Shown piece after piece: positions 1 through 17,011 of a stretch of 64,000 bases of DNA. The stretch spans positions 3,348,001 through 3,412,000 of the forward strand of contig NZ_LT906483.1 in assembly GCF_900187065.1 (NCBI RefSeq), written 5' to 3'. Each line of letters starts with the position of its first letter. Position 1 is the first letter of the stretch. Both the position numbers and the translations under genes were made by a program. The notes beneath the pieces are model-generated. The model was given only the letters and a program-made list of their open reading frames with translations. It was not told where the DNA came from and searched no databases. This DNA comes from Mycolicibacterium thermoresistibile. GTDB lineage: Bacteria > Actinomycetota > Actinomycetes > Mycobacteriales > Mycobacteriaceae.

Positions 1-174
1 CGGATCGACGCGGGTGAGTTCGGGGATGTAGTCGGCCAGCGCGCCGTCGGTGACGTCGGCATGCTCGGCGAGGATCTCGTCGAGGTAGCGCTGCACCAAT
101 TCCGCCACGAGAGCGAGTCTACGTCGCGGTGCGGCCACCGCGACCGCTGGCGATGTCGGATTTCCGCTAGTCAT
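1..174 (-). CDS. glsA: Glutaminase, N-terminal part (gene runs off the window start)
   Basis: Only the first 58 codons are present. The ATG lies on the minus strand at 174 and the frame is open to the window edge. Residues about 22-58 contain YLDEILAEHADVTDG and ADYIPELTRVDP, which match the conserved N-terminus of serine-dependent beta-lactamase-like glutaminases (L-glutamine to glutamate plus ammonia, cytosolic). The Ser-x-x-Lys catalytic motif would lie outside the window. It is divergent from alkA, with only 28 bases between the two starts, so the promoters must overlap or be leaderless. The assignment rests on the N-terminus alone. Confidence 0.72.
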   Translation of the reverse strand, partial: MTSGNPTSPAVAVAAPRRRLALVAELVQRYLDEILAEHADVTDGALADYIPELTRVDP

Positions 175-202
175 GGTGGCTGGCGCGTGTCAGTGTTGAG
201 GC

Positions 203-1702
203 GTGCACGACGACTTCGACCGCTGCTACCGGGCTGTGCAGTCAAGGGACGCCCGGTTCGACGGCTGGTTCGTCACCGCCGTGCTGACCACGGGGATCTA
301 CTGTCGGCCGAGTTGCCCGGCCCGCACTCCGCTGCCCCGCAACGTGCGGTTCCATCCGACCGCCGCCGCCGCGCAGGCCGCCGGATTCCGGCCCTGTAAA
401 CGCTGCCGACCCGATGCGTCACCCGGTTCTCCGGAGTGGAACGTGCGCGGTGACGTGGTGGCACGGGCGATGCGGTTGATCGCGGACGGCACCGTGGACC
501 GTGACGGGGTGACCGGCCTGGCGGCCCGCCTGGGCTACACCACCCGGCAACTCGAACGCATTCTGCAGGCCGAGGTCGGCGCCGGGCCGTTGGCATTGGC
601 ACGGTCGCAGCGCACTCAGACGGCACGGATCCTCATCGAAACCACCGACCTGGCGTTCGGTGAGGTGGCGTTCGCTGCCGGGTTCTCCAGCATCCGGCAG
701 TTCAACGACACCGTCCGCGCCGTGTTCGACATGACCCCGACAGGTCTGCGCGCCAGGGCCCGGTCGCGGCGGCACGGCGCTCCGGGCTTGCCGGGCACGT
801 TGAGCCTGCGGCTTCCGACGCGAACGCCGTTCGCCCATGACGGAGTGTTCGGCCATCTCGGCGCCGGCACGGTGCCCGGCATCGAGGAGGTCCGCCACGG
901 CGCCTACCGCCGTACCCTGCGGCTGCCGTGGGGCTGGGGGATCGTGGCGCTCACGCCGCAACCCGACCATGTCCGGTGTCAGCTCACGCTGACCGACTTC
1001 CGTGACCTCGCCTCGGCGATCGCCCGGTGCCGGCGCCTGCTCGATCTCGACGCCGATCCCGAAGCGGTGATCCAGCATCTCAGGACGGATCCGCACCTGA
1101 GCGCACTGGTCGCCAAGGCGCCGGGCCAACGCATTCCGCGGACAGTTGACGGGGCCGAACTGGCCATCCGGGTGCTGCTGGGGCAGCAGGTGTCGGTGAA
1201 GGCCGCGCGTACCCATGTTCGGCGGCTCGTCACCGCCTACGGCGAGCCGATCGAGGATCCGGGCGGCGATCTGACTCACCTGTTCCCGAGCGTCACCGGG
1301 CTCGCTGATGTCCTACCGGAGCATCTCGCGCTGCCCACCGCACGGGCGCACAGTTTCAGCCGGTTGGTCCAGGCGATCGCCGCCGGGGATGTCGAACTGG
1401 GGCCGGGGGCCGATTGGGAGCGGACCCGGCACCGGTTGCTCGCCCTGCCCGGTGTCGGTCCGTGGACGGCCGAGATGATCGCGATGCGCGGATTGGGAGA
1501 CCCGGATGCGTTTCCGGTCGACGATCTCGGGCTTCGTAGAGCCGCACAACAGCTCGGAATGCGCGGTTCGGTACGTGCGTTGACCGATCACAGCATCCGC
1601 TGGCGGCCCTGGCGGTCCTACGTCACCCAGCATCTCTGGACCGCTCTCGACCACGCCGTCAACGAATGGCCCCCAGCAGGGCCGATGAAGGAGGCATCAT
1701 GA
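203..1702 (+). CDS. alkA: Ada-AlkA fusion: methyl-phosphotriester sensor / AraC regulator / 3-methyladenine DNA glycosylase
   Basis: A 499-residue DNA alkylation-repair protein starting at GTG 203. Residues 1-75 form the Ada zinc domain (GIYCRPSCPAR and PCKRCRPD supply the four cysteines; the first is the methyl acceptor in the family). Residues about 85-195 are an AraC-type helix-turn-helix. About 205-320 is an AlkA N-terminal domain. The rest is an HhH-GPD glycosylase with LPGVGPWTAEMIAM near residue 414 and FPVDDLGL near 438, which carries the catalytic Asp. The protein would therefore sense, activate transcription and excise alkylated bases. Its TGA overlaps the ogt ATG (ATGA at 1699-1702), giving translational coupling. 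The same fusion and neighbour are known in M. tuberculosis (Rv1317c-Rv1316c). Confidence 0.93.
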   Translation: MHDDFDRCYRAVQSRDARFDGWFVTAVLTTGIYCRPSCPARTPLPRNVRFHPTAAAAQAAGFRPCKRCRPDASPGSPEWNVRGDVVARAMRLIADGTVDRDGVTGLAARLGYTTRQLERILQAEVGAGPLALARSQRTQTARILIETTDLAFGEVAFAAGFSSIRQFNDTVRAVFDMTPTGLRARARSRRHGAPGLPGTLSLRLPTRTPFAHDGVFGHLGAGTVPGIEEVRHGAYRRTLRLPWGWGIVALTPQPDHVRCQLTLTDFRDLASAIARCRRLLDLDADPEAVIQHLRTDPHLSALVAKAPGQRIPRTVDGAELAIRVLLGQQVSVKAARTHVRRLVTAYGEPIEDPGGDLTHLFPSVTGLADVLPEHLALPTARAHSFSRLVQAIAAGDVELGPGADWERTRHRLLALPGVGPWTAEMIAMRGLGDPDAFPVDDLGLRRAAQQLGMRGSVRALTDHSIRWRPWRSYVTQHLWTALDHAVNEWPPAGPMKEAS

Positions 1703-2193
1703 CCCCGATGCGGTATCGGATGATCGACAGCCCGATCGGCCCGCTCACCCTGGCCGGCCGCGACGACCGGTTGGCGTTTCTGCACATGGTCGATCAGACG
1801 TATGAACCGAGCCGGAACGGATGGGTGTCCGACGAGTCGGCGTTTCCCGATGCGGTCCGGCAGCTCGGCGAGTACTTCGATGGTGCTCGCACCGAATTCG
1901 ATTTGAAGCTGAATCTGCGGGGGACGGACTTTCAGCGCCGTGTCTGGAAAGCGCTGATGACAATTCCCTACGGTGAGACCCGATCGTACGGTGAAATAGC
2001 CCGACAGATCGGATCACCCACCGCATTCCGGGCGGTGGGGTTGGCCAACGGTCGCAACCCGATTGCGATCATCGTCCCCTGCCATCGGGTCATCGGGAGC
2101 AACGGCACGCTGACCGGGTACGGGGGCGGTCTGGAACGTAAGCAGGCACTGCTGGATCTCGAGAGATCGAAGATGGCGCCGGCCCTTTTCTGA
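1699..2193 (+). CDS. ogt: Methylated-DNA--protein-cysteine methyltransferase
   Basis: A 164-residue suicide enzyme that transfers the methyl group from O6-methylguanine to its own cysteine. The active-site motif IIVPCHRVIG is present with Cys near residue 128, and the helix-turn-helix region PYGETRSYGEIARQIG lies upstream. I chose the ATG at 1699 rather than an upstream in-frame start at 1666. It has a good GAAGGAGG ribosome site (1687-1694), the coupled ATGA overlap with alkA, and the family start M-x-x-x-R-Y. It forms a two-gene alkylation-damage operon and runs convergently toward the rRNA operon. Confidence 0.95.
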   Translation: MTPMRYRMIDSPIGPLTLAGRDDRLAFLHMVDQTYEPSRNGWVSDESAFPDAVRQLGEYFDGARTEFDLKLNLRGTDFQRRVWKALMTIPYGETRSYGEIARQIGSPTAFRAVGLANGRNPIAIIVPCHRVIGSNGTLTGYGGGLERKQALLDLERSKMAPALF

Positions 2194-2270
2194 CACTCGC
2201 ATCGGAGTTGAGACGAGCCTGCCCGGCCGGCCGTCGGGGAATGACACAAAATGAAATGACCCAGAAATGG

Positions 2271-2302
2271 CTGTGCCCCCCAACTTTCGTTGGGGGGCAC
2301 AG
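2271..2302 (-). terminator. Intrinsic terminator of the rRNA operon
   Basis: A perfect 13-bp stem (2271-2283 with 2290-2302, CTGTGCCCCCCAA and its complement) with a 6-base loop lies 10 bases past the 5S 3' end. On the minus strand it is followed by CCATTTCTGG and T-rich sequence. It may also stop convergent alkA-ogt transcripts. Confidence 0.85.
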
Positions 2303-2312
2303 CGCTAATGTG

Positions 2313-2429
2313 TGTTCGGCGGTGTCCTACTTTTCCGCCCGTTCGGGGCAGTATCATCGGCGCTGGCAGGCTTAGCTTCCGGGTTCGGAATGGGACCGGG
2401 CGTTTCCCTGCCGCTATGGACCGCCGTAA
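2313..2429 (-). rRNA. rrf: 5S ribosomal RNA
   Basis: About 117 bases read on the minus strand. It starts TTACGGCGGTCCATAGCGGC and contains the conserved CCCATTCCGAACCCGG segment and the 3' end AGGACACCGCCGAACA. It is the last gene of the 16S-23S-5S operon. Ends are estimated from the mycobacterial 5S and could be off by a few bases. Confidence 0.93.
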
Positions 2430-2544
2430 CTCTATTCAGCCGTCGCTCTATTCATAAGTCGTCGGTGCCCCTTGGTTTGTTTTTGGTGGTGGGGTGTGAT
2501 GGTTCGATGTGTTTGTGGGTGTGGTTGCGAGTTGTGGTGTGTTG

Positions 2545-7535
<4,991 letters not shown>

Positions 7536-7679
7536 ACTGTCCAGAAAATCACTGGCAAAACAAACCACACCCCCAAACGGGAAAAACAGGGTGCGGCAAA
7601 AACAAAAACAACAAACAAAAACCACCAAACACACTATTGAGTTCTCAAACAACACACCCGCTGAGCGGGCAACCCTGCC

Positions 7680-7709
7680 AGGGTACTACGACTCGGTCAG
7701 GGATGGCAA
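7680..7709 (-). promoter_or_regulatory. rRNA promoter proximal to the leader (PCL1-like)
   Basis: TTGCCA (7704-7709) and TACCCT (7680-7685), both read on the minus strand, are 18 bases apart. They are followed directly by GGCAGGGTTGC, the start region known downstream of mycobacterial PCL1 rRNA promoters. The assignment rests on that downstream match; the hexamers are only moderate. Confidence 0.5.
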
Positions 7710-7754
7710 TCCACGCCCTCCGGCTCTTTCGGCCGGGGCCGTGGTGCATCGCCA

Positions 7755-7783
7755 ATACTACGCGGTCCTCCGCAGAACCCCAA
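7755..7783 (-). promoter_or_regulatory. Upstream rRNA promoter (P1-like)
   Basis: TTGGGG (7778-7783) and TAGTAT (7755-7760) on the minus strand are 17 bases apart. They lie between the murA stop and the leader, where mycobacteria usually place a first rRNA promoter. Unconfirmed. Confidence 0.45.
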
Positions 7784-7842
7784 ATCGGGGTCCGGCCGGA
7801 TGCAACGCTGCAGGTCAGAGCGCTATTCCGGCCCGGGGCGGG

Positions 7843-9096
7843 TCAGCTGATGCGCTCGATCTCCGCCCCCAGGCTCTTGAGGTTCTCGACGAACCTCGGA
7901 TAGCCGCGGTCGATGTGGAAGACGTCGTGCACCTCGGTGTCGCCGTCGGCCACCAGCCCGGCGAGCACCAGCCCGGCGCCGGCCCGGATGTCCGACGACC
8001 AGACCGGCGCACTGGACAGCTGGGGCAGGCCGCGCACCACGGCGTGGTGGCCGTCGGTGCGGGCGTCGGCGCCGAGCCGGACCATCTCCTCGACGAACCG
8101 GAACCGGGCCTCGAAGACGTTCTCGGTGATCATCGAGGTGCCGTCGGCGATCGAGGCCAGGGCGATGGCCATCGGCTGCAGGTCCGTCGGGAATCCCGGG
8201 AACGGCAGCGTCGCGACGTTCACCGCCTTCGGCCGCTCGTACTGCACCACCCGGAAGCCGTTGTCGTGCTGGGTGACGGTGGCGCCGGCGTCGTGCAGTT
8301 TGTGCAGGACCAGCTGAAGATGTTGGGGGTCCACCCCGGTCACCGAGATGTCACCGCGGGTCATCGCCGCCGCGATCCCCCAGGTGGCCGCCACGATGCG
8401 GTCGCCGATCACCCGGTGTTCGGTGGGATAGAGGCGATCCACGCCGGTGATCGTCATCGTCGGGGTGCCGGCCCCGGAGATCTGGGCGCCCATCTCGTTG
8501 AGCATCGTGCACAGATCCACCACGTCGGGCTCACGGGCGGCGTTGTGGATCGTGGTCGTCCCCTCGGCCAGGACGGCCGCCATGAGGATGTTCTCGGTGG
8601 CCCCCACCGACGGGAACTCCAGCTGGATCTCCGCGCCGCGCAGGTGGTCGGCCTCGGCGACCACGCAGCCGTGTTCGATGTTGCAGCGGGCGCCCAGCTG
8701 CCGTAGCCCGGCCTGATGCATGTCCAGCGGCCGCGAGCCAATCGCATCGCCGCCCGGCAGTGCCACCCGCGCCCGTTTACACCGTCCGACCAGCGGTCCG
8801 AGCACACAGACCGAGGCGCGGAACTGTCGTACCGCGGCGAAGTCGGCATCGTATTTGAGTTCATCGGGCGACGTGATCCGCACCGTCTCACCGTCGAGCT
8901 CCACGGTGGCGCCCAGCCCGCGCAACACCTCGGCCATCAACGGGACATCGAGGATGTCCGGGCAGTTGGTGATGGTGCTGGTGCCTTCCGCCAACAGGGC
9001 GGCGGCCATCAGCTTCAAGACGCTGTTTTTGGCTCCCCCGACAGCAACTTCGCCGGACAACCGGTTGCCACCGGTCACCACGAACCGCTCGCTCAC
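7843..9096 (-). CDS. murA: UDP-N-acetylglucosamine 1-carboxyvinyltransferase
   Basis: A 417-residue cytosolic enzyme that transfers enolpyruvate from PEP to UDP-GlcNAc, the first committed step of peptidoglycan synthesis. The start is the GTG at 9096, giving the family N-terminus [20 protein letters not shown]. The in-frame extension to 9201 overlaps the divergent neighbour and lacks family similarity. Lys23-Asn24 of the substrate site are present. At residue 117 the loop reads [13 protein letters not shown]: Asp replaces the Cys that fosfomycin alkylates in most bacteria (codon at 8746-8748). It is the gene just upstream of the rRNA operon, as in M. tuberculosis. Confidence 0.97.
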   Translation of the reverse strand: MSERFVVTGGNRLSGEVAVGGAKNSVLKLMAAALLAEGTSTITNCPDILDVPLMAEVLRGLGATVELDGETVRITSPDELKYDADFAAVRQFRASVCVLGPLVGRCKRARVALPGGDAIGSRPLDMHQAGLRQLGARCNIEHGCVVAEADHLRGAEIQLEFPSVGATENILMAAVLAEGTTTIHNAAREPDVVDLCTMLNEMGAQISGAGTPTMTITGVDRLYPTEHRVIGDRIVAATWGIAAAMTRGDISVTGVDPQHLQLVLHKLHDAGATVTQHDNGFRVVQYERPKAVNVATLPFPGFPTDLQPMAIALASIADGTSMITENVFEARFRFVEEMVRLGADARTDGHHAVVRGLPQLSSAPVWSSDIRAGAGLVLAGLVADGDTEVHDVFHIDRGYPRFVENLKSLGAEIERIS

Positions 9097-9178
9097 GCGG
9101 TCAGTGTAGTCAGCGGCCGGGGCCGGTGTCAGTTTCCGCTCCGGTCTGCGGCCCGGCCTCAACCGGTACGGTTTTCCC

Positions 9179-9751
9179 ATGGCCGTACATCTGACCCGCA
9201 TCTACACCCGCACCGGCGACGACGGAACGACCGGTTTGAGCGACTTCAGCCGAGTCCCCAAGAACGACGCCCGGCTGGTCGCCTACGCCGACTGCGACGA
9301 GACCAACGCGGCCATCGGAACCGCGCTCGCGCTCGGCGACCCCGAGCCGCCTTTGCGCGACGTGCTACGCCAGATCCAGAACGACCTGTTCGACGCCGGG
9401 GCGGATCTGTCCACACCCGTCGTCGAGAACCCCGAACACCCCCCGCTGCGGATCACCCAGGCCTACATCGATCGGCTCGAAACCTGGTGCGACGAGTTCA
9501 ATGAGTCGCTGCCGGCACTGAATTCGTTCGTGTTGCCCGGTGGCACGCCGTTGTCCGCGCTGTTGCACGTCGCCCGCACGGTGGCCCGGCGGGCCGAACG
9601 CTCCGCCTGGCGGGCGGTCGAGATCCACGGTGACGCAGTCAGTGTGCTCCCGGCGAAGTACCTCAACCGGCTGTCGGATCTGCTGTTCATCCTGTCCCGG
9701 ATAGCCAACCCCGACGGTGATGTGTTGTGGCAACCCGGCGGTGACCGTTAG
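9179..9751 (+). CDS. PduO-type ATP:cob(I)alamin adenosyltransferase
   Basis: A 190-residue protein starting at ATG 9179. The N-terminal [20 protein letters not shown] is the ATP-binding signature of PduO-type adenosyltransferases. [12 protein letters not shown] and [12 protein letters not shown] are the conserved helices with the Arg/Glu and Asp/Arg pairs of the active site. It makes adenosylcobalamin, for example for methylmalonyl-CoA mutase, as a cytosolic trimer in the family. It is divergent from murA with 82 bases between the starts. It corresponds to Rv1314c by position and sequence type. Confidence 0.92.
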   Translation: MAVHLTRIYTRTGDDGTTGLSDFSRVPKNDARLVAYADCDETNAAIGTALALGDPEPPLRDVLRQIQNDLFDAGADLSTPVVENPEHPPLRITQAYIDRLETWCDEFNESLPALNSFVLPGGTPLSALLHVARTVARRAERSAWRAVEIHGDAVSVLPAKYLNRLSDLLFILSRIANPDGDVLWQPGGDR

Positions 9752-9772
9752 TCCCAGAGCCGATGGTTTCGA

Positions 9773-9813
9773 GCGGGTTCGGCGCCGTTCAGAGCGAGCG
9801 GCGCCGAGCCCGC
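9773..9813. terminator. Bidirectional terminator between convergent genes
   Basis: A 15-bp stem (9773-9787 with 9799-9813) with one G-T wobble and an 11-base loop. It lies between the adenosyltransferase stop and the DUF2550 gene and overlaps the end of the latter. There is no clear T-run on either side. Confidence 0.6.
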
Positions 9814-10235
9814 GGTGACGGACGCGATTCCAGCCAGGACAGGAAGGCCGTCAGCGCACCGCGGTCCAGCGCCACCTCGTATCCCTGTCGGCGATCCGCA
9901 CTGGTGTCGCGCAGTTCCAGTACCACGGTCTCGTCGTTCATGATGTCGAACTCGTCACCCCGGGGACTGCGGCGCGCCACGATCTCCAGGCCCCGCCGGC
10001 TCAACCGGCGGTCCGGCCACCAGCGCAGGCTGGACAGCCGGTAGAACCCTGCCTCCCCACCCCGGTAACGCAGCACCCCGTGCCGCCAGCCCTGTCCACC
10101 GACGGCGGGGACATCGCGCAGAATCGCCGCGGTGCCCCCGACCTGTCGGAGCTTCCACAGCCGGTAGCTCAGCGCGATGACCACGAGCAGCAGGACGCCG
10201 ACGAGCGTGACCATGACGACCATGGACCCGCTCAT
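9789..10235 (-). CDS. DUF2550 membrane-anchored protein (Rv1312 type)
   Basis: About 148 residues. A single N-terminal membrane helix (residues about 5-28, VVMVTLVGVLLLVVIALSY) is followed by a basic soluble domain with GVLRYRGGEAGFYRLSSLRW and DEFDIMNDETVVLELRD. This architecture belongs to an actinobacterial family of unknown function that always follows atpC in mycobacteria. It is the last gene of the ATP synthase transcription unit, with its start about 10 bases after the atpC stop. I chose ATG 10235 because GCGGGTG precedes it; a GTG at 10241 is also possible. No catalytic motif is visible. Confidence 0.85.
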   Translation of the reverse strand: MSGSMVVMVTLVGVLLLVVIALSYRLWKLRQVGGTAAILRDVPAVGGQGWRHGVLRYRGGEAGFYRLSSLRWWPDRRLSRRGLEIVARRSPRGDEFDIMNDETVVLELRDTSADRRQGYEVALDRGALTAFLSWLESRPSPRARRRSL

Positions 10236-10244
10236 CGGCACCCG

Positions 10245-10613
10245 CTAGTCGAGTTGGCCCAGTGCGCGCAGCCGGGCCCGGCCGCGCGCCGCGGTCGCCG
10301 GATCATCCGACTCGGCGTCGCGCTTGGCCGCGTCCGCGTCGATCTCGTGATCGAACTCCGCGGATTCGGCCAGGATGATGACGCCTTCCTCGGTGATCGA
10401 GATGAAGCCGCCGTCGACCGCGATCCGCAGATCGTCCTCGCCTTCGCGTTCGACCCGCACCATTGCGTCGTCGACCAGCTGCGCCACCAGCGGCGTATGC
10501 CGCGGCAGCACACCGATCTCGCCGGCGGTGGTGCGGGTGAACACGAAAGTGCCCTTCCCGGACCAGATCTTGCGTTCGACGGCGACGATATCGACGTCCA
10601 TGTCAACAGCCAT
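10245..10613 (-). CDS. atpC: ATP synthase F1 epsilon subunit
   Basis: 122 residues. The N-terminal beta-sandwich includes [19 protein letters not shown] and [20 protein letters not shown]; a short C-terminal helical tail follows ([17 protein letters not shown]). It is part of the central stalk and modulates ATP hydrolysis; mycobacterial epsilon has a shortened C-terminal domain as seen here. GGGAGG precedes the start. It is 29 bases behind atpD. Confidence 0.97.
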   Translation of the reverse strand: MAVDMDVDIVAVERKIWSGKGTFVFTRTTAGEIGVLPRHTPLVAQLVDDAMVRVEREGEDDLRIAVDGGFISITEEGVIILAESAEFDHEIDADAAKRDAESDDPATAARGRARLRALGQLD

Positions 10614-10642
10614 GCGACACCGCCTCCCGCGGACGAGTGAGC

Positions 10643-13112
<2,470 letters not shown>

Positions 13113-13123
13113 GGTCTAGCGAC

Positions 13124-14773
13124 TCACTTCTTCTTCGGTGGCGGGGGCTTGCGGACCTGCACCGATTCCTTTTCCAGGTCGGCCTCGTCCATCGCTTCGA
13201 CGCCCTCGTCGGGAATGACCGATTCACCGCTGGTCGTCGAGAAACCCTTCTTGAACTCGTTGACGACGTTCACGAGCTTCTCGGCGGTCTCGTCGGAGAG
13301 CTTCTTGCTGTCCCGGATGTCGGTCAGGATCTCCTGGTGCGAGGCCTTGACGTGCTCGAGGAACTCCGCCTCGAATCGCTGGACGTCCTCGATCGGCACC
13401 GAGTCCAGGTGCCCCTTGGTTCCCAGGAAGATCGCGACCACCTGGTCCTCGACCGGCATAGGGCTGTTCTGCGGCTGCTTGAGCACCTCGACCAGCCGGG
13501 CACCGCGATCCAGCTGCGCCTTCGACGTGGCGTCCAGGTCCGAGGCGAACGCCGCGAACGCCTCCAGTTCGCGGTACTGGGACAGATCCAGTCGCAGCGA
13601 GCCGGCCACGTCCTTCATGGCCTTGATCTGGGCGGCGCCACCGACGCGGGACACCGACACACCGACGTTGATGGCCGGCCGCACGCCCTGGTTGAACAGG
13701 TCGGTCTCCAGGAAGCACTGGCCGTCGGTGATCGAGATGACGTTGGTCGGGATGTAGGCCGAGATGTCGTTGGCCTTGGTCTCGATGACCGGGAGACCGG
13801 TCAGCGAGCCGCCGCCGAGGTCGTCGGACAGCTTGGCGCACCGCTCCAGCAGCCGGGAGTGCAGGTAGAACACATCGCCCGGGTAGGCCTCACGTCCGGG
13901 CGGGCGGCGCAGCAGCAGCGAGATCGCGCGGTAGGCCTCGGCCTGCTTGGTGAGGTCGTCGAACACGATCAGCACGTGCTTGCCGTCGTACATCCAGTGC
14001 TGCGCGATGGCCGAACCGGTGTAGGGCGCGAGCCACTTGAAGCCGGCCGAATCGGAGGCCGGGGCCGCGACGATTGTGGTGTAGTCCATCGCGCCGCCCT
14101 CTTCGAGGGTCTGCCGCACGCTGGCGATCGTGGTGCCCTTCTGGCCGATGGCCACGTACACGCAGCGGACCTGCTGCTTGGAGTCGCCGGTCTCCCAGTT
14201 CGCCCGCTGGTTGAGGATGGTGTCGACGCAGACGGCGGTCTTACCGGTCTTGCGGTCACCGATGATCAGCTGACGCTGGCCGCGGCCGATCGGGGTCATC
14301 GAGTCGATGGCCTTGATGCCGGTCTGCAGCGGCTCGAACACGCTCTGCCGCTGGACCACGGACGGGGCCTGCAGTTCCAGCGCGCGCCGCCCGGTGGTCT
14401 CGATGTCACCCTTGCCGTCGATCGGCTGACCGAGCGGGTTGACGACCCGGCCCAGGTATCCGTCGCCGACCGGCACCGAGAGCACCTCGCCGGTGCGGCG
14501 GACCTGCTGGCCCTGCTCGATCTTCTCGAAGTCACCGAGGATGACCGCACCGATTTCGTTCTCGTCGAGGTTCAGCGCGACACCCAGCACTCCACCGGGG
14601 AACTCGAGCAGCTCCTGCGCCATCACCGAGGGCAGGCCCTCGACGTGGGCGATGCCGTCGCCGGCGTCGACGACGGTGCCGGTCTCCTCGCGTTCGGTGG
14701 CGGACTCGAACGAGGCGACGTAGTCCTCGATTGCCCCCTGGATGTCAGCAGCCGAGATTGTCAAGTCTGCCAT
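13124..14773 (-). CDS. atpA: ATP synthase F1 alpha subunit
   Basis: 549 residues. Walker A is [16 protein letters not shown] and the conserved [16 protein letters not shown] and [22 protein letters not shown] segments are intact. The protein ends in a charged tail ([13 protein letters not shown]), the C-terminal extension of about 35 residues that in mycobacteria suppresses ATPase activity. It lies 44 bases behind the b-delta gene with GGTAGGAAG before the ATG. Confidence 0.98.
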   Translation of the reverse strand: MADLTISAADIQGAIEDYVASFESATEREETGTVVDAGDGIAHVEGLPSVMAQELLEFPGGVLGVALNLDENEIGAVILGDFEKIEQGQQVRRTGEVLSVPVGDGYLGRVVNPLGQPIDGKGDIETTGRRALELQAPSVVQRQSVFEPLQTGIKAIDSMTPIGRGQRQLIIGDRKTGKTAVCVDTILNQRANWETGDSKQQVRCVYVAIGQKGTTIASVRQTLEEGGAMDYTTIVAAPASDSAGFKWLAPYTGSAIAQHWMYDGKHVLIVFDDLTKQAEAYRAISLLLRRPPGREAYPGDVFYLHSRLLERCAKLSDDLGGGSLTGLPVIETKANDISAYIPTNVISITDGQCFLETDLFNQGVRPAINVGVSVSRVGGAAQIKAMKDVAGSLRLDLSQYRELEAFAAFASDLDATSKAQLDRGARLVEVLKQPQNSPMPVEDQVVAIFLGTKGHLDSVPIEDVQRFEAEFLEHVKASHQEILTDIRDSKKLSDETAEKLVNVVNEFKKGFSTTSGESVIPDEGVEAMDEADLEKESVQVRKPPPPKKK

Positions 14774-14817
14774 GGCTTTTCGCTTCCTACCTTCGTGGTT
14801 CTGTTGGGGTCTAGGGG

Positions 14818-16149
14818 CTAATCCGGCAGCTGGGTTTCCGCTGCGGCCAGCCGGGTTGACAGCGATCCGTCGATCACTTCGTCACCGACCGCGATCGTCA
14901 GGCCACCGAGCACGGACGGGTCGACGTGCAACTGGATCGACACCGGGTGGCTGTAGATGCGGCTCAGCAGTTCCGCGAGCCGGTTTCGTTGTGCGTCGCT
15001 CAGATCGGCCGCCGCGGTGACATGCGCGACGATCTCGCCGCGACGGGCCACCGCCAGCTCGGCCAGCTCCTTGACCGCGGCGTCGGCCCGCCGCTCACCC
15101 AGGGATTCCACCGTCTGGGTCAGCAGTGCCAGCGCCACCGGATGCACCCGGCCCTCGATCACCTTGTTCAGCAGGGCGACCCGGCCGTCGAGCGGTTTGG
15201 TGCGATCGCTGATCAGCGAGTTCAGCTGCGGCTCGGCATCGAGGATCCGACCGAAGCGGAAGAGCTGCTCTTCGACCTCGTCGGCGGCGTTCTCCCGGTC
15301 GGCGCGGGCCAGCAGCGCCAGCCGCGCGATGTGCTGCACGGCCTCGATCAGATCCGCCTCGGCCGACCAGCGGTGGGATACACCGGATTTCAGGATGTCG
15401 AGGGAAGCGTCGCCGATCTTGCCGGAGAACACCGATTCCAGCAGCCTGACCTTGGCCGCGGGATCGTCGGCGGGCTCGGCCAGATACTTGGTCAACATCC
15501 CTTCGCGGCGCAGCAGCTTGGCGACACCGTTGAGTTCATCGGCCAATCGGGTCAACGCGTCGGCGTCCAGTCCACCGGTGCGCTGTTCGAACTCGTCGAT
15601 CATCGCGTTGGTGGCGTCGCGGCTGGCCGCACGCAGGTTCGCGGTCACCGGGTTCTCGATCACCGCGTCCGACGGCGCCATCGCATCCAGTTCGTCGAGG
15701 AACCGGTCCACGGTGGCGGACTGGGCGTTGGAGTCGGAGACGTGTTGGCGAACCAATTCGCCGGCGCGGCGGACCGATTCGGTGCCGAGATGCTGACGCA
15801 GCTCACGGACGAGCTGCTGGCGCAGCAGCTCCACCTGCGCCGCGCCCTGCACCTTGACCCGCTCGACCTCGGCGTCGGCCTGAGCGCGCAGCTGCTCGGC
15901 GATCTTCTCGGCGTCGCGGCGCGCTTCCGCCTTGATCCGCTCCGCTTCCGCGTTGGCCTCTTCCAGCGCCCGGGCGTGCGCGATGTCGGCCTCCGCGACC
16001 TTCTTGGCCGCGGCGGCGCTCTCCTCGAGCTGCTGACGCACCAGTTCCTGCTGCGTCTGCATCATCCGGCGCACCAACGGAACGACCCACTTGACGATCG
16101 CGAAGACGATGAGTCCGAAACCGACAAGCTGACCGATGAATGTATCCAT
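14818..16149 (-). CDS. atpH: ATP synthase fused b-delta subunit (peripheral stalk)
   Basis: 443 residues from ATG 16149 ([20 protein letters not shown]). Residues about 1-25 form a membrane helix and 25-165 a b-type charged coiled coil rich in Ala, Glu and Arg. The remainder is the delta domain ([17 protein letters not shown] and the end [19 protein letters not shown]). The fusion of a second b subunit to delta is a known mycobacterial feature. Together with AtpF it forms the stator. An ORF extension to 16275 overlaps atpF and is not used. Only 4 bases separate it from atpF. Confidence 0.97.
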   Translation of the reverse strand: MDTFIGQLVGFGLIVFAIVKWVVPLVRRMMQTQQELVRQQLEESAAAAKKVAEADIAHARALEEANAEAERIKAEARRDAEKIAEQLRAQADAEVERVKVQGAAQVELLRQQLVRELRQHLGTESVRRAGELVRQHVSDSNAQSATVDRFLDELDAMAPSDAVIENPVTANLRAASRDATNAMIDEFEQRTGGLDADALTRLADELNGVAKLLRREGMLTKYLAEPADDPAAKVRLLESVFSGKIGDASLDILKSGVSHRWSAEADLIEAVQHIARLALLARADRENAADEVEEQLFRFGRILDAEPQLNSLISDRTKPLDGRVALLNKVIEGRVHPVALALLTQTVESLGERRADAAVKELAELAVARRGEIVAHVTAAADLSDAQRNRLAELLSRIYSHPVSIQLHVDPSVLGGLTIAVGDEVIDGSLSTRLAAAETQLPD

Positions 16150-16153
16150 GCAG

Positions 16154-16672
16154 TTACCGTCCCTGCCCCGTGGTCGCCGACGTGCGGCCACCGACGTCGA
16201 TGCCCAATACTCGGCCGGCGAGCTTGGTCGACAGCGCTTCGACCGACGCCTCCAGTTCGGCGCGGGTCGCTTCACCCTGTCGGGACAGCTCCTCGCTCGC
16301 CGTCTTCAACGTCGCTGCCGCTTCTTCACTGGCCCGGGACCGCATGTCCTCCAGAACGGCGCGACCCTGGTTGCGGGCCTCGTCCCGGGTGGCCGATGCC
16401 TCGCGGCGGGCGGCGTCCAGCACCCGGCGGGTATCGGCTTCGGTGGCGGCGGCGAGTTCGGCAGACTTCCGGTTGTCCTCGGCTGTCTTCTGGACCATCG
16501 CCTCCCGCTCACGCAGCACCTTGTTGATCGGGGGCACCACCCATTTGGTGATGACGCCCAGCACGATCAAGAAGATGAGCAGCGTGAAGAAGAAGGTCCC
16601 GTTGGGCAGCAGAAAGTTCTGGGTTCCCCCGTCTTCCTGTGCCACGAGAACGGCAGCGCTCATTTCAGCCAT
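16154..16672 (-). CDS. atpF: ATP synthase Fo subunit b
   Basis: 172 residues. One membrane helix (about residues 22-45, [20 protein letters not shown]) is followed by a long charged helix ([16 protein letters not shown] to [16 protein letters not shown]) that pairs with the b-like part of AtpH. The start is ATG 16672; an ATG three codons later (16663) is the alternative. The gene lies 9 bases behind atpE. Confidence 0.96.
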   Translation of the reverse strand: MAEMSAAVLVAQEDGGTQNFLLPNGTFFFTLLIFLIVLGVITKWVVPPINKVLREREAMVQKTAEDNRKSAELAAATEADTRRVLDAARREASATRDEARNQGRAVLEDMRSRASEEAAATLKTASEELSRQGEATRAELEASVEALSTKLAGRVLGIDVGGRTSATTGQGR

Positions 16673-16681
16673 CGCAGCCGA

Positions 16682-16927
16682 TTAACCAACCGGGGTGGCG
16701 AAGACGAACAGCGCCATGAACGCCAGGTTGATGAAGTACATGGCCTCCACCAGACCGACGGTGATGAAGAACGGGACGAAAAGCCGGCCCTGCGCCTCGG
16801 GCTGGCGTGCCACGCCGTCGATCAGGGCCGCGCCGGCGAGACCGTCACCGATGGCAGCGCCGGTGGCGGCACCGCCGAGGAGCAGCCCACCGCCGATCAG
16901 CGCGCCGGCAGCGATCATGGGATCCAT
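16682..16927 (-). CDS. atpE: ATP synthase Fo subunit c (bedaquiline target), Met63 variant
   Basis: 81 residues, two membrane helices joined by the polar loop ARQPEAQGR. The proton-carrying Glu61 is in the second helix ([18 protein letters not shown]) and Asp28 in the first. Residue 63 is Met (codon at 16739-16741) where M. tuberculosis has Ala; Ile66 is retained. Met63 is the substitution reported in naturally bedaquiline-resistant M. xenopi, M. novocastrense and M. shimoidei. The protein forms the membrane c-ring rotor. CAAGGAGGAT before the ATG is a strong ribosome site, fitting the high stoichiometry of c. Confidence 0.98.
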   Translation of the reverse strand: MDPMIAAGALIGGGLLLGGAATGAAIGDGLAGAALIDGVARQPEAQGRLFVPFFITVGLVEAMYFINLAFMALFVFATPVG

Positions 16928-17011
16928 TCATATCCTCCTTGCTAGCTGGTAGCCGTCCTACCAGGTCTTGGGTCGAGCGGGTTTCTCGAGTCGAGGTCCT
17001 TGAGGTCGGTC

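Larger units (their letters stand above)
7536..7842 (-). other. rrn leader: rRNA operon leader and promoter region
   Basis: There is no gene in these 307 bases. On the minus strand, reading from murA to rrs, the region holds two candidate promoters and then the leader. The leader contains TTGAGAACTCAATAGTGTGT (complement of about 7632-7651), a segment strongly conserved in actinobacterial rRNA leaders and tied to antitermination and processing, followed by T-rich tracts just before 16S. The rRNA operon therefore starts right behind murA, as at the single rrn of M. tuberculosis. Confidence 0.8.
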
